A stretch of 64,000 nt of DNA from RGIG8767 sp964531805 (GTDB lineage Bacteria; Bacillota; Clostridia; Lachnospirales; Lachnospiraceae). Where the stretch lies: positions 1 to 64,000 of the forward strand of contig CAZHGE010000004.1 in assembly GCA_964531805.1 (NCBI GenBank), given 5' to 3'. Below the pieces are notes generated by a model that did not search any database, was not told the origin of the DNA, and worked only from the letters and a program-made list of their open reading frames with translations. Both the position numbers and the translations under genes were made by a program. Below, piece after piece: positions 1 to 7,380 of the stretch (position 1 is its first letter; each line of letters begins with the position of its first letter).

Positions 1-52
1 ATTATATACTTTAATATCATAAAAGACAAGTTGTGAATAGAAAAATATATCT
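1..52 (-). promoter_or_regulatory. Leftward promoter, copy 1 of a duplicated promoter region
   Basis: On the minus strand a -35 TTGTCT (29-24) is followed after 17 bp by -10 TATAAT (6-1), pointing out of the left edge. The same boxes, spacer length and most flanking bases occur at 3970-4025, upstream of the BRO-like gene. This copy must therefore drive a gene left of the window. That gene may be a related one, but this is inference. Confidence 0.6.
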
Positions 53-73
53 AACTTTATATAATTTGAATAT

Positions 74-115
74 AAAAAAAGACCATTTTCGTGATGATAC
101 GGAAATGGTCTTTTT
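74..115 (-). terminator. Rho-independent terminator after the XRE gene
   Basis: Inverted repeat AAAAGACCATTT / AAATGGTCTTTTT separated by a short loop, with A and T tracts outside so that it can work on both strands. It overlaps the stop codon of the leftward XRE gene. Confidence 0.8.
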
Positions 116-353
116 ATGGTTCAAGAAGATCGTATATGTTTACACCTAATACTTCTGAGAAAACAAGTAATTCATAGTCAGTGACAAAACGCTCTTGTTT
201 TTCAATTCTACTGATTACTTTCTGAGATATTTCTATATTTCGTAGTTGCATTTTTGCGGCTAATTCTTCTTGTGACATTTTTTGCTGCTTACGAAGTTCA
301 TATATTTTTCGTCCAACAATATTTGATTTTCCATCATAATTGTAAATTTTCAC
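114..353 (-). CDS. XRE/Cro-family HTH transcriptional regulator, small
   Basis: Small DNA-binding regulator, almost entirely one HTH_3/XRE domain. The helices run through VGRKIYELRKQQKMSQEELA (scaffold plus helix 2), ISQKVISRIEKQER (recognition helix and the following turn) and the final ELLVFSEVLGVNIYDLLEP. I chose the GTG start at 353-351 (79 residues) because AGGGAGA lies seven bases upstream. An ATG at 380 in the same frame would give 88 residues but has no ribosome site. Two 19-bp direct repeats just upstream (374-392 and 428-446) look like its own operators. It is divergent from the acyl-AMP ligase gene and could regulate it. The target is unknown, but the family assignment is firm. Confidence 0.8.
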   Translation of the reverse strand: MKIYNYDGKSNIVGRKIYELRKQQKMSQEELAAKMQLRNIEISQKVISRIEKQERFVTDYELLVFSEVLGVNIYDLLEP

Positions 354-373
354 GGCATTCTCCCTTGATGGTT

Positions 374-446
374 TTACCATAAAGATGGGTAAGTTTTCTT
401 GACATTAACACAGAGGAAGAAATATAATTACCCTAAAGATGACTAA
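374..446. promoter_or_regulatory. Candidate operator: two direct repeats in the XRE / acyl-ligase divergent region
   Basis: TTACCATAAAGATGGGTAA at 374-392 and TTACCCTAAAGATGACTAA at 428-446 match at 16 of 19 positions and lie 54 bp apart, between the XRE gene and the divergent ligase gene. A weaker AAAGATGG match is near 4058, in front of the first toxin-antitoxin pair. Autoregulation by the XRE protein is inference. Confidence 0.5.
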
Positions 447-583
447 AACTGAACTTTCTAAAAATTATGTGGAAATATATTATTTTTATACTGATTTGAA
501 TATAGAATATGCGGATTAGATTAAAAACTTCGATCACGATTGAGAAAAGTTATAATTTCAAAAGATAAGAGGAGGATATAGAG

Positions 584-2296
584 ATGGAAGAGAATAAAGT
601 AACTTTAACGGGGTATCCGTCCATAGATAAGCCGTGGTTGAAATATTATTCGGAGGAAGCGATTAATGCAGATATACCAAATGAAACTCTTTATGAGAGT
701 TTGAAAAACTGCAATCAAGATAATCTTAAAAATATTGCATTAGAATATTATGGAAACAAAATATCCTATGAAAATTTACTTCATAATATTGATAAAGTTG
801 CTGCTTCGTTAACACAATATGGTGTTAAAAAGGGAGATGTTGTAACTGTGTGTGCATTAAATTCTCCTGAAACCATATATCTTTTGTATGGCATAAACAA
901 AATAGGTGCTATAGCAAATATGGTAAGTGGTCTTTCGGATCCGGAAGATTTGGTTAAATACATCAATGATACCAATTCGAAACTATTGGTAACCCTGGAT
1001 AATTTCCAAGAAAAGATAGTGTCCATTTTGGACTGCATTTCTGTGGAAAAGGTCGTGGTCATAAACATAACGGAATCAATGGGATTTACTATGCGTTTGG
1101 CAGCCAGACATTTAAAAGGTATGAAACCAAAGGAATTACCTAACAATTATCGTTTTATTAGATGGAAAGAATTCGTGTCAAACACCACACAAAGTGATTC
1201 TGTTGGTAACGCTAAAGATGTAGCTGTTATTACTTACACGGGCGGTACAACTGGGGGATCAAAAGGAGTAATGTTGAGCAGCTACGCATTGATTTCAACT
1301 GCGTATCAGTATATTTTGTGCAATACAGGTCTTGGACGTAATCAAACTTGGTTACAATTTTTCCCATTGTTTATTGCCTATGGGATTGGGCCTTCGCTTC
1401 ATTTACCTTTGATGGCTGGACTAAAGTTGATTGTGCGTATTCCAATGGCAGATAGACTTAGTGATATTTTGAAAAAATACAAGCCAAATCACGTTCTTTC
1501 TGGGCCTGCTATGTGGACACAGCTTGCAGAGGATGGCATAGATATGGATTTATCTTTTTTAATGGAGCCTGCCAGCGGCGGTGATAAATTGCCAATTCAT
1601 CTTGAAGAAAAGGTCAATGAATATTTTGCCAAGCAGGGATCAGAGTATCCGCTTATGAATGGATATGGATTGACCGAAGTCGGTGCTGGTGTATCTATCA
1701 ATTTTAAGAAAGCACACTGTTTAGGAAGTGTTGGAATACCGTTCTGTAAAAATATAATTACTGCATTTGATTTAGAAAGTGGCGAAGAACTGAGTTACGG
1801 AGAAGAGGGAGAAATTTGTATATTTACGCCGTCGCTGATGAATGGTTATGTAAATTGTGAAAATGAGATGGTACGAGTTCATGGAGATGGTCGAAAATGG
1901 CTACATTCTGGAGATTTGGGTTATGTTTCCGAAGAGGGATTTATTTTCATTACTGGCAGACTAAAACGTTATTTCTTATATATGGCAAATGGAGAATGCA
2001 AGAAAGTATTTTCTGCCGATATTGAAAAGGTTATTTTGACACATCCACTGGTAGAAAATTGTGCAGTTATTCCTATTTCTCATAAATCGAAGAATCAGGT
2101 CGCAAAAGCATATATTAAGTTAAAGGATAAAGAAACAAATACAACTATTGCGGAACAGGAATTACGTAAGTTTTGTATAAGTAAAATGTCTGAACGATTC
2201 CAGCCAGAAAAGTATGAGTTTGTTCAATCTTATCCAATGACAAAAATAGGCAAGATAGATTATCGTGCCTTAGAGGAAGAAATAAGAAAAGGGTAG
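584..2296 (+). CDS. AMP-dependent acyl-CoA/acyl-acid synthetase (ligase)
   Basis: ANL-superfamily enzyme that adenylates a carboxylic acid, normally then passing it to CoA or a carrier. All landmark motifs are visible: the phosphate-binding loop ITYTGGTTGGSKGVM (about residue 216), NGYGLTEVGAG (about 360), LHSGDLGYVSEEGFIFITGR (about 446-465), and the C-terminal PMTKIGKIDYRALE containing the catalytic Lys. The 570-residue length is normal. The start is supported by AGGAGG at 570-575. The loop has Gly where the consensus has Ser (YTSGTTG). The next gene, 36 bp away, encodes a PlsC-type acyltransferase, so the pair probably activates and then transfers a fatty acid. The substrate cannot be read from sequence, and a fatty acyl group is the natural guess. 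Confidence 0.85.
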   Translation: MEENKVTLTGYPSIDKPWLKYYSEEAINADIPNETLYESLKNCNQDNLKNIALEYYGNKISYENLLHNIDKVAASLTQYGVKKGDVVTVCALNSPETIYLLYGINKIGAIANMVSGLSDPEDLVKYINDTNSKLLVTLDNFQEKIVSILDCISVEKVVVINITESMGFTMRLAARHLKGMKPKELPNNYRFIRWKEFVSNTTQSDSVGNAKDVAVITYTGGTTGGSKGVMLSSYALISTAYQYILCNTGLGRNQTWLQFFPLFIAYGIGPSLHLPLMAGLKLIVRIPMADRLSDILKKYKPNHVLSGPAMWTQLAEDGIDMDLSFLMEPASGGDKLPIHLEEKVNEYFAKQGSEYPLMNGYGLTEVGAGVSINFKKAHCLGSVGIPFCKNIITAFDLESGEELSYGEEGEICIFTPSLMNGYVNCENEMVRVHGDGRKWLHSGDLGYVSEEGFIFITGRLKRYFLYMANGECKKVFSADIEKVILTHPLVENCAVIPISHKSKNQVAKAYIKLKDKETNTTIAEQELRKFCISKMSERFQPEKYEFVQSYPMTKIGKIDYRALEEEIRKG

Positions 2297-2331
2297 TTAT
2301 AGACTAGAGAAATATTTTTTACGGGCGAATC

Positions 2332-3201
2332 ATGATCTTAACAGACAAAGATACGATATGTAATCGTTATATACGAAGGAAAATACAAAAGTACAAACAA
2401 AATAAGAAAGCGGCAGTAGATTTAGATAAAAGGATAAAAGGTGTGGCTGTCAGACGATGGATTCATCCATTAATGATAAAGATTCTTCATATTAAAAGCA
2501 TTTTATCCGGTCTTACATATGAAATTATCAGCGAAGATACGGGATGGAAAAAGGATGAACCGGTTATTTTTGCATGTACGCATATAGGGAAACTGGATTA
2601 TGAAATGCTGGTAGAAGCATGTGATATTTTTGCGTATCCCTTTGCCGGGGATTGGGAACTGATGTATGGAACGGTGGATGATTATTTTCTAAGAGCAAAT
2701 GGAGTCATATATGTGGACACTAATGATAAAGAGGATAGAAAAATCAGTTCTGCTTATATGAAGAAGGCTTTACGTCAGGGAATACCGGTCATTATTTTTC
2801 CGGAAGGTATATGGAATCTGACAGAAAGCCTTCCGCTGATGAAAATTTTCCCAGGAGCAGTGCAGGCTGCCATAGAATGTAATGTGCCGATCCTTCCCAT
2901 TGCCATAGAGCAGAGGGGAAAACATTTTTTTGTTAATGTTGGAAAAGAGATGGATGTTAGTACATTGGAGGAAGCACAGGGAGTGGAAGTGTTAAGGGAT
3001 GCATTGGCTGCTCTTAAGTGGGAGATATGGGAGCGTCAGCCGGTAGAAAAAAGAGCAGATATTGCGGAGGATTATTACAAATTTTTTCTGCATGAAAAGA
3101 TGTCTGAATGGAAGCCTATGAGTTATGAGATGTTTGATGGACGTAGGTATAGGGATAAGACGGAGAGGGAAATTTTGGCGATCCGTAGGGTTTTGGAGTG
3201 A
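2332..3201 (+). CDS. PlsC-type lysophospholipid acyltransferase
   Basis: Acyltransferase of the PlsC/LPLAT family, which moves an acyl chain onto a lysophospholipid or a related hydroxyl acceptor at the membrane. Motif I is CTHIGKLDYE (HX4D, about residues 83-88) and motif III is FPEGIWN (about 159). The typical downstream PILPIAIEQ is also present. At 289 residues it is longer than minimal PlsC; the extra C-terminal 80 residues are charged and not recognisable. The ribosome site before ATG 2332 is weak, consistent with translational dependence on the ligase gene 36 bp upstream. A 13-bp stem terminator follows immediately, so this looks like a two-gene operon. The acceptor is unknown. Confidence 0.8.
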   Translation: MILTDKDTICNRYIRRKIQKYKQNKKAAVDLDKRIKGVAVRRWIHPLMIKILHIKSILSGLTYEIISEDTGWKKDEPVIFACTHIGKLDYEMLVEACDIFAYPFAGDWELMYGTVDDYFLRANGVIYVDTNDKEDRKISSAYMKKALRQGIPVIIFPEGIWNLTESLPLMKIFPGAVQAAIECNVPILPIAIEQRGKHFFVNVGKEMDVSTLEEAQGVEVLRDALAALKWEIWERQPVEKRADIAEDYYKFFLHEKMSEWKPMSYEMFDGRRYRDKTEREILAIRRVLE

Positions 3202-3202
3202 G

Positions 3203-3236
3203 AATGCCTTGGTGAGGTCATCACCAAGGCATTTTC
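3203..3236. terminator. Strong bidirectional terminator between convergent genes
   Basis: Perfect 13-bp stem: AATGCCTTGGTGA (3203-3215) and TCACCAAGGCATT (3221-3233) around a GGTCA loop, followed by TTTT. It separates the rightward acyltransferase gene from the leftward BRO-like gene. Confidence 0.9.
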
Positions 3237-3253
3237 GGTAATTAAATTATATG

Positions 3254-3924
3254 CTAGCCATTTTTTTTATCTATTTTATCAAAATCATCCAATAATTGGG
3301 GTGCAGTTGCATTTAGTGGTGAAATAACACTATGCCCAATATGTGATTCCAATTCTTTGCGTGCATTTCCGGCAATAGTTCCGCCTTCAGTAACAGTTTT
3401 TTCTGTTTGGGAATACCCATGCGGATTTTTGACTTGGGATATTGCGGTTGCAGATACTTCTGCGAGTTGGTTAAGGGCTATTTCATCCAACCGTTCTTTT
3501 CCAACCAGAGCAAGCCACTGTTTAAATGGTTCTGCCTTTTTTGAAGGGATGGACTGAATGATGCGTAATAGTTGTTCGGTATTAGCACAGTCGGTTAGAC
3601 GCATTTTGCCATCGGATGCTTTTAATTTGATTTTTTTAAACCGTGACAAAATGTCACGGTTTCATTTCCTTCCGTTTTTAAACGCTGTTTTAACTTACGC
3701 CAATAAGCAGTAGCATCAAGACTTTCCGTCAACACTTGGCATACATCAATAATGGAAAAATACCATTCTTCTTCCTGCTTATGCCATACTTTGCGTACTG
3801 TTTCATCATAGAAAAATTCTAAATTCTGTTCATCATAATCTTCTACATTTTCTACCGGCACCTGAACAGTAGTACCAGTTTCTTCATCGAAGAAAAAGAA
3901 GAAGATGTTAATCACCTCTTTCAT
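3254..3924 (-). pseudogene. BRO/DinD-like antirepressor-family protein, interrupted by a -1 frameshift (possibly programmed)
   Basis: Two reading frames make up one protein. The 5' frame (3924 to the stop at 3622) has a BRO N-terminal-like pattern: FYDETVRKVWH, WYFSIIDVCQVLTES, YWRKLKQRLKTEGNETVT. The 3' frame continues it with RLTDCANTEQLLRIIQSIPS and AEPFKQWLALVG, the usual second half of this family. The frames meet at A7 (minus strand, 3637-3631), read as A_AAA_AAA in the first frame, a classical -1 slippery heptamer. A -1 slip gives ATC AAA TTA and a 223-residue product. A perfect 11-bp hairpin (3638-3662) lies just 5' of the slip site. The gene is either a frameshift pseudogene, a homopolymer sequencing error, or a recoded gene. 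Its promoter is at 3998-3970. BRO proteins often occur in phage-derived regions, but no other phage genes are seen here. Confidence 0.65.
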
Positions 3925-3969
3925 ATATTGCAGTGTGTATTTTTATCGCTATATTTATTCTATGATATT

Positions 3970-4025
3970 ATTATATACCTTGATATCATAAAAGACAAGA
4001 TGAAAACACTAGAAAATATATCTAA
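3970..4025 (-). promoter_or_regulatory. Promoter of the BRO-like gene, copy 2 of the duplicated promoter
   Basis: Minus-strand TTGTCT (3998-3993), a 17-bp spacer and TATAAT (3975-3970). A transcript would begin about 40 bases before ATG 3924. The spacer contains the palindrome TGATATCA. The region matches bases 1-52 almost base for base. Confidence 0.65.
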
Positions 4026-4083
4026 ATTTGCATACTCAAATTCACTATTATTCACAAAGATGGTATGAGGCAATTGTTTTTAA

Positions 4084-4112
4084 TTGTAAATTGGACATGA
4101 TTATGCTATATT
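4084..4112 (+). promoter_or_regulatory. Possible promoter of the first toxin-antitoxin pair
   Basis: TTGTAA (4084-4089) and TATATT (4107-4112) with a 17-bp spacer, 24 bases upstream of the antitoxin start codon. Both boxes are imperfect. Confidence 0.35.
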
Positions 4113-4136
4113 TGTGCAATCAGGGAGGTGTATATT

Positions 4137-4400
4137 ATGCCACAGATTATTCCAATTAAAGAACTTAGAAATACAAATGAGATATCAGAAAGATGTCATG
4201 CAAAGCAGGAGCCAATCTTTGTGACGAAAAACGGATATGGGGATCTGGTAGTGATGGGCATTGAAGTGTATGACAAGTTGGTAAATACGATTTTAATAGA
4301 TAAAGCTATTGAAGAATCTGAAAATGAGATTGCGAATGGAGCAGAGTTGGTAGATGCAAAAGAAGTTTTTGCTTCATTAAGGAGGAAGTATAATGAGTGA
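4137..4400 (+). CDS. Type II antitoxin, Phd/YefM family
   Basis: Antitoxin of a type II toxin-antitoxin pair. It neutralises the toxin encoded next to it and normally represses the operon. The N-terminal half has the Phd/YefM pattern: PIKELRN, then EPIFVTKNGYGDLVVMGIEVYDKL. The charged C-terminal tail would wrap the toxin. ATG 4137 is chosen because GGGAGG lies at 4123-4128; the in-frame GTG at 4128 overlaps that ribosome site and is unlikely to start translation. The product is 87 residues. It overlaps the toxin gene by eight bases, the coupling expected for such pairs. Confidence 0.85.
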   Translation: MPQIIPIKELRNTNEISERCHAKQEPIFVTKNGYGDLVVMGIEVYDKLVNTILIDKAIEESENEIANGAELVDAKEVFASLRRKYNE

Positions 4401-4695
4401 TTATAAAGTAATGCTTACCCCAAGAGCAATCGAAGATATGGACAAAATATATAAATATATGATAGAGGAACTCATGGAACCTGAAACTGCCAAGCGGTTG
4501 TTATCGGATATGGAGGATGCTGTAAATGGTTTATATATTATGCCGTATCGAGGGGCAGAACGGAAAATAGGACGATATGCAGATAAAGGATATTGTCAAT
4601 TATTTGTAAAGAAATATACAATAGTATATTGTGTCAGCGAGCGTGAAAAACGGATTATCATCTTGACAGTAAGATATACACCAAGTGATTTTTAG
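4393..4695 (+). CDS. Type II toxin, RelE/ParE superfamily
   Basis: 100-residue RelE/ParE-superfamily toxin. Visible features are the N-terminal YKVMLTPRAIEDMDKIYKYM (beta strand plus the first long helix), YRGAERKIGRYADKGYCQLFVKKYTIVYCV (central sheet) and the C-terminal RIIILTVRYTPSDF. The SDF ending resembles ParE-like members, so gyrase rather than ribosome-bound mRNA may be the target, but sequence alone does not decide. AGGAGG at 4380-4385, inside the antitoxin gene, supports ATG 4393. A weak small hairpin (GACC attc GGTC, 4721-4732) followed by T5 may end the transcript. Confidence 0.85.
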   Translation: MSDYKVMLTPRAIEDMDKIYKYMIEELMEPETAKRLLSDMEDAVNGLYIMPYRGAERKIGRYADKGYCQLFVKKYTIVYCVSEREKRIIILTVRYTPSDF

Positions 4696-4710
4696 TCAAT
4701 TTTACATACG

Positions 4711-4716
4711 TATAAT
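4711..4716 (+). promoter_or_regulatory. Possible -10 element for the PP2C-kinase genes
   Basis: A perfect TATAAT lies 65 bases before the PP2C start, but there is no good -35 box at 16-18 bp (only an AT-rich run). It may be used with an activator. Confidence 0.3.
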
Positions 4717-4780
4717 CTAAGACCATTCGGTCGAATTTTTCCAAATAAGCAGAAGTGAATATATTGAGAAAGGGGACTTT

Positions 4781-5491
4781 ATGGAGTGTATTTGTAATTT
4801 CATATGGGAGAAAAACGGCAGGGCACAGAATGAAGATGCGCTTGTGTTTAAGCATGCGACAAAGGAGGGGAAGGACTATCTTCTGGCGGTGGTGTGCGAT
4901 GGAATCGGAGGCTTGCAGGAGGGAGAAAATGCCAGCAGTTTTGTGGCAGACTGCATGGGAAAAGAAATGATGCGGCTGCTGGAAGCAAAGCGCACTACAA
5001 ATATGAAAAAATGGCGAAATGCTTTTCTTAGGAAAATTGCTCAATGTCATAAACTGTTACAGGTATATGGCAAAGAAAAAGGAATACGTCTGGGGACCAC
5101 AATCAGCATGTTTTTTTTGTGTAATGGAAAAGGCTATATCCTGCATGTAGGCGATAGTGCGGTTTTTATAGGAAAAAGCAGATTAAAAAGGCGGACATCC
5201 ATTCAGCGGACAAAGAACGGAGCATTAAAGCAGGCGGTTGGCGCAGGCAGGGAGTTGAAAGTGGAATGGAAGCGGATTTCAGTCCGAAAGGGGAATAGCA
5301 TTCTGCTTGCTAGTGATGGTTTTTATCAAAGAATAGAGGAAAAACTGACGGATAAAGATACAATAAAAGAGTTGAGAAAAAAGAACATGAGCGAAGATGA
5401 ATTGGGAATCTGGCTTAGTGGTAAAGTAAGCATGGCAAAACGGTTAGGAGAACGGGATAACGCCACCGCGGTGTGTATGGTGTTTCGGTGA
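4781..5491 (+). CDS. PP2C-family Ser/Thr protein phosphatase
   Basis: Metal-dependent protein phosphatase (PPM/PP2C), 236 residues, the normal size of a stand-alone bacterial enzyme. Metal-binding and core motifs are intact: GRAQNEDAL (Asp near residue 19), VVCDGIGG (about 37-44), GTTISMFF, HVGDSAVF, ILLASDGF and the C-terminal GERDNATAV. AGAAAGGGGA lies just upstream of ATG 4781. There is no signal or membrane segment, so it acts in the cytoplasm. The next gene encodes a membrane Ser/Thr kinase, so it most likely reverses that kinase's phosphorylations, the usual PrpC/PrkC-like arrangement. Its residues 150-170 are unusually basic. Confidence 0.9.
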   Translation: MECICNFIWEKNGRAQNEDALVFKHATKEGKDYLLAVVCDGIGGLQEGENASSFVADCMGKEMMRLLEAKRTTNMKKWRNAFLRKIAQCHKLLQVYGKEKGIRLGTTISMFFLCNGKGYILHVGDSAVFIGKSRLKRRTSIQRTKNGALKQAVGAGRELKVEWKRISVRKGNSILLASDGFYQRIEEKLTDKDTIKELRKKNMSEDELGIWLSGKVSMAKRLGERDNATAVCMVFR

Positions 5492-5575
5492 TGGGACTTG
5501 GGGAGATGTAGGAAAATAGCTGTCATCGGGAAGACAGTTAAAGAAATCTTTCGGAGAGAAGCAGAAAGAGAGAAT

Positions 5576-7012
5576 ATGGAAGAAAAAATAATTGGTGGAA
5601 GATATGTATGCAAGAAGGCTTTGGGAAAAGGTGGTAATGGAAGCGTATTCTTGTGTTGGGATCAGAAATTACATAAGGAATGGGCGGTCAAGGAACTGAA
5701 TATTGGTACAGGAACTGATTTTGGCAAAAACAGTGAGATGAAAATTACTGAGCAGAACATAGAAAAGCAATACTATATGGAACAGACGTCGGAGCTTGAC
5801 CTGCTAAAAACCATATCTTGTAATTTGTTTCCACGCATCGTGGATGTGATATATGAACAGAATAAGGTGTATCTTGTCATGGATTATGTGGAAGGCATTA
5901 CTTTAAAAGGAAAGATGCAACGGCAGAAATTAACAGAAAAAGAGGTATTGCCTTGGGCAGTGGAGATTGCAAAGGCACTGCGTTATCTACATCAGATGTC
6001 TCCACAGATTTTATATATGGACTGCAAACCGGAGAATATTATGCTGACTCCGCAGGGAGAAATACGGCTGGTGGATATGGGAAGTGTGTACATATGCCAT
6101 TCTGGGAAAAAGCAGAGAATCAGCGGAACCCGTTTTTTTGCACCAAAGGAACAGTGGGGCGATAATCGTACAAAACAAAAAGATGTCGGGGGAAAGCCCC
6201 TCAATGGCGAGAAAGAAGATTTAAAACCCGATGTGCGCAGCGACATTTATGCTTATGGAATGACTTTATATTATCTGCTGGCAGGTAAGAAAAAGATATA
6301 CAGACGTTGGGGAAAACTGAGTATCAAAGAGGCTAACCCGGCGGTTTCAGAGGGGATGAGCGCAGTGATAGCAAGATGCACGCAGACAGATCCGGGCAAA
6401 CGCCCGCAGTCCATGGATGAGGTGTTATATATGCTGGCACATATTAAACAGATTGGCGGACAAGAACGGATAAAAAATATTTTTGGAAAAGTAACGATGC
6501 AGCTTGGGAAATGTGCATGTGTAGGTATTGCTTTAACTTGTGCATGGTTATATGCTGAACGGAAACAACAACCAACAATGCTTGGTTTCTTAATAGCGTT
6601 ACTTGTTTTCTTGCTATTGTGTATGCGGCGAAGATTTACCATTTATGAAGTGAAAAAAGAAGTGTTTTGCGGGAGTGGAAAGCGGGTAATTTTATATATT
6701 CTCGTTGTGTTTGGCGTTTTGCGTATTATGACCATTTCTGTTTTTGCGGAAGAAAGCAAAGTGGAATTTTTGTCAAAGGATTGGGCAGGAAGGAGCGCAG
6801 AGAAATGTCAAGAACTGAATGTGACAATATATGACCAGATGGGGAGAAAATTATTACTTCAGGATGGCGCAGTATGGAAAGTTTCAGAGGATATTCTGTT
6901 ATCAATTCCGCTGGAAGAATTGGAAAAGACAGAGGGGAAAATTACAGTTTTGTATGAGGATGCCAAGAATGGAATAGTAAAGAAATATGAATTTTCATGT
7001 GGAAAAAAGTAG
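5576..7012 (+). CDS. Membrane-bound Ser/Thr protein kinase
   Basis: Hanks-type kinase of 478 residues. The start at ATG 5576 is preferred over an upstream in-frame TTG (5498) because the kinase fold begins at once: LGKGGNGSVFLCWD (P-loop), WAVKELN (ATP-site Lys), VMDYVEGITL (hinge), then MDCKPENIM in place of HRDLKPxN and LVDMGSVY in place of DFG. The activation segment ends GTRFFAPKEQWGD, where the usual APE Glu is displaced. The kinase domain ends near residue 300. Two hydrophobic segments follow (about 323-365 and 385-405), with an acidic-basic tail of about 75 residues after the second. There are no PASTA repeats, so any sensor is novel. Catalytic Asp, Asn and Lys are present, so it should be active. 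It is paired with the PP2C gene upstream. Confidence 0.85.
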   Translation: MEEKIIGGRYVCKKALGKGGNGSVFLCWDQKLHKEWAVKELNIGTGTDFGKNSEMKITEQNIEKQYYMEQTSELDLLKTISCNLFPRIVDVIYEQNKVYLVMDYVEGITLKGKMQRQKLTEKEVLPWAVEIAKALRYLHQMSPQILYMDCKPENIMLTPQGEIRLVDMGSVYICHSGKKQRISGTRFFAPKEQWGDNRTKQKDVGGKPLNGEKEDLKPDVRSDIYAYGMTLYYLLAGKKKIYRRWGKLSIKEANPAVSEGMSAVIARCTQTDPGKRPQSMDEVLYMLAHIKQIGGQERIKNIFGKVTMQLGKCACVGIALTCAWLYAERKQQPTMLGFLIALLVFLLLCMRRRFTIYEVKKEVFCGSGKRVILYILVVFGVLRIMTISVFAEESKVEFLSKDWAGRSAEKCQELNVTIYDQMGRKLLLQDGAVWKVSEDILLSIPLEELEKTEGKITVLYEDAKNGIVKKYEFSCGKK

Positions 7013-7027
7013 TTTTATGAAAATGCA

Positions 7028-7056
7028 TTGACGTACGCAAAAACGTACGCTAAAAT
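7028..7056 (+). promoter_or_regulatory. Promoter of the second toxin-antitoxin pair with two embedded operator boxes
   Basis: TTGACG (7028-7033), a 17-bp spacer and TAAAAT (7051-7056). Two identical ACGTACGC boxes (7031-7038 and 7043-7050), each with a palindromic CGTACG core, overlap the -35 and fill the spacer, one helical turn apart. YefM operators are known to use paired palindromes with a TGTACA-type core, so this fits autorepression by the antitoxin. Box identity is seen directly; the binding protein is inferred. Confidence 0.65.
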
Positions 7057-7131
7057 AAAGTTGACATAGAATAAATAAAAGATTTGCTTGAGAGGATAAC
7101 TATATAATAAAGAAATAAAAAGGAGATTATT

Positions 7132-7380
7132 ATGTCGACGATTAATATTACAAACGCGAGAAAGGATCTTTATAATCTGGTAGAGTCTGTAAATAGGTTC
7201 CATGAGCCTGCTTTGATTGTGGGTAAAAAGGCAAATGCAGTACTTATATCAGAAGAAGATTGGAGTGCAATACAGGAAACGTTATATCTTGATTCTATTC
7301 CGGGAATGACTAAATCTATTTTAGAAGGAGCGAAAGAATCACTGGATGATTGCATTTCAGAAGAAATGGTGGAATGGTAA
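7132..7380 (+). CDS. Type II antitoxin, YefM family
   Basis: 82-residue YefM-like antitoxin. Its N terminus STINITNARKDLYNLVESVN and the strand ALIVGKKANAVLISEEDWSAI match the YefM DNA-binding fold, and LYLDSIPGMTKSI with an acidic tail forms the toxin-binding part. AAAGGAG is seven bases upstream of ATG 7132. The stop codon overlaps the start region of the toxin gene. Paired ACGTACGC operators upstream support autoregulation. Confidence 0.9.
   Translation: MSTINITNARKDLYNLVESVNRFHEPALIVGKKANAVLISEEDWSAIQETLYLDSIPGMTKSILEGAKESLDDCISEEMVEW

Noticed and set aside
114..3924. Prophage
   Set aside because: XRE and BRO-like genes are often phage-linked, but no integrase, terminase, capsid or lysis genes are present.
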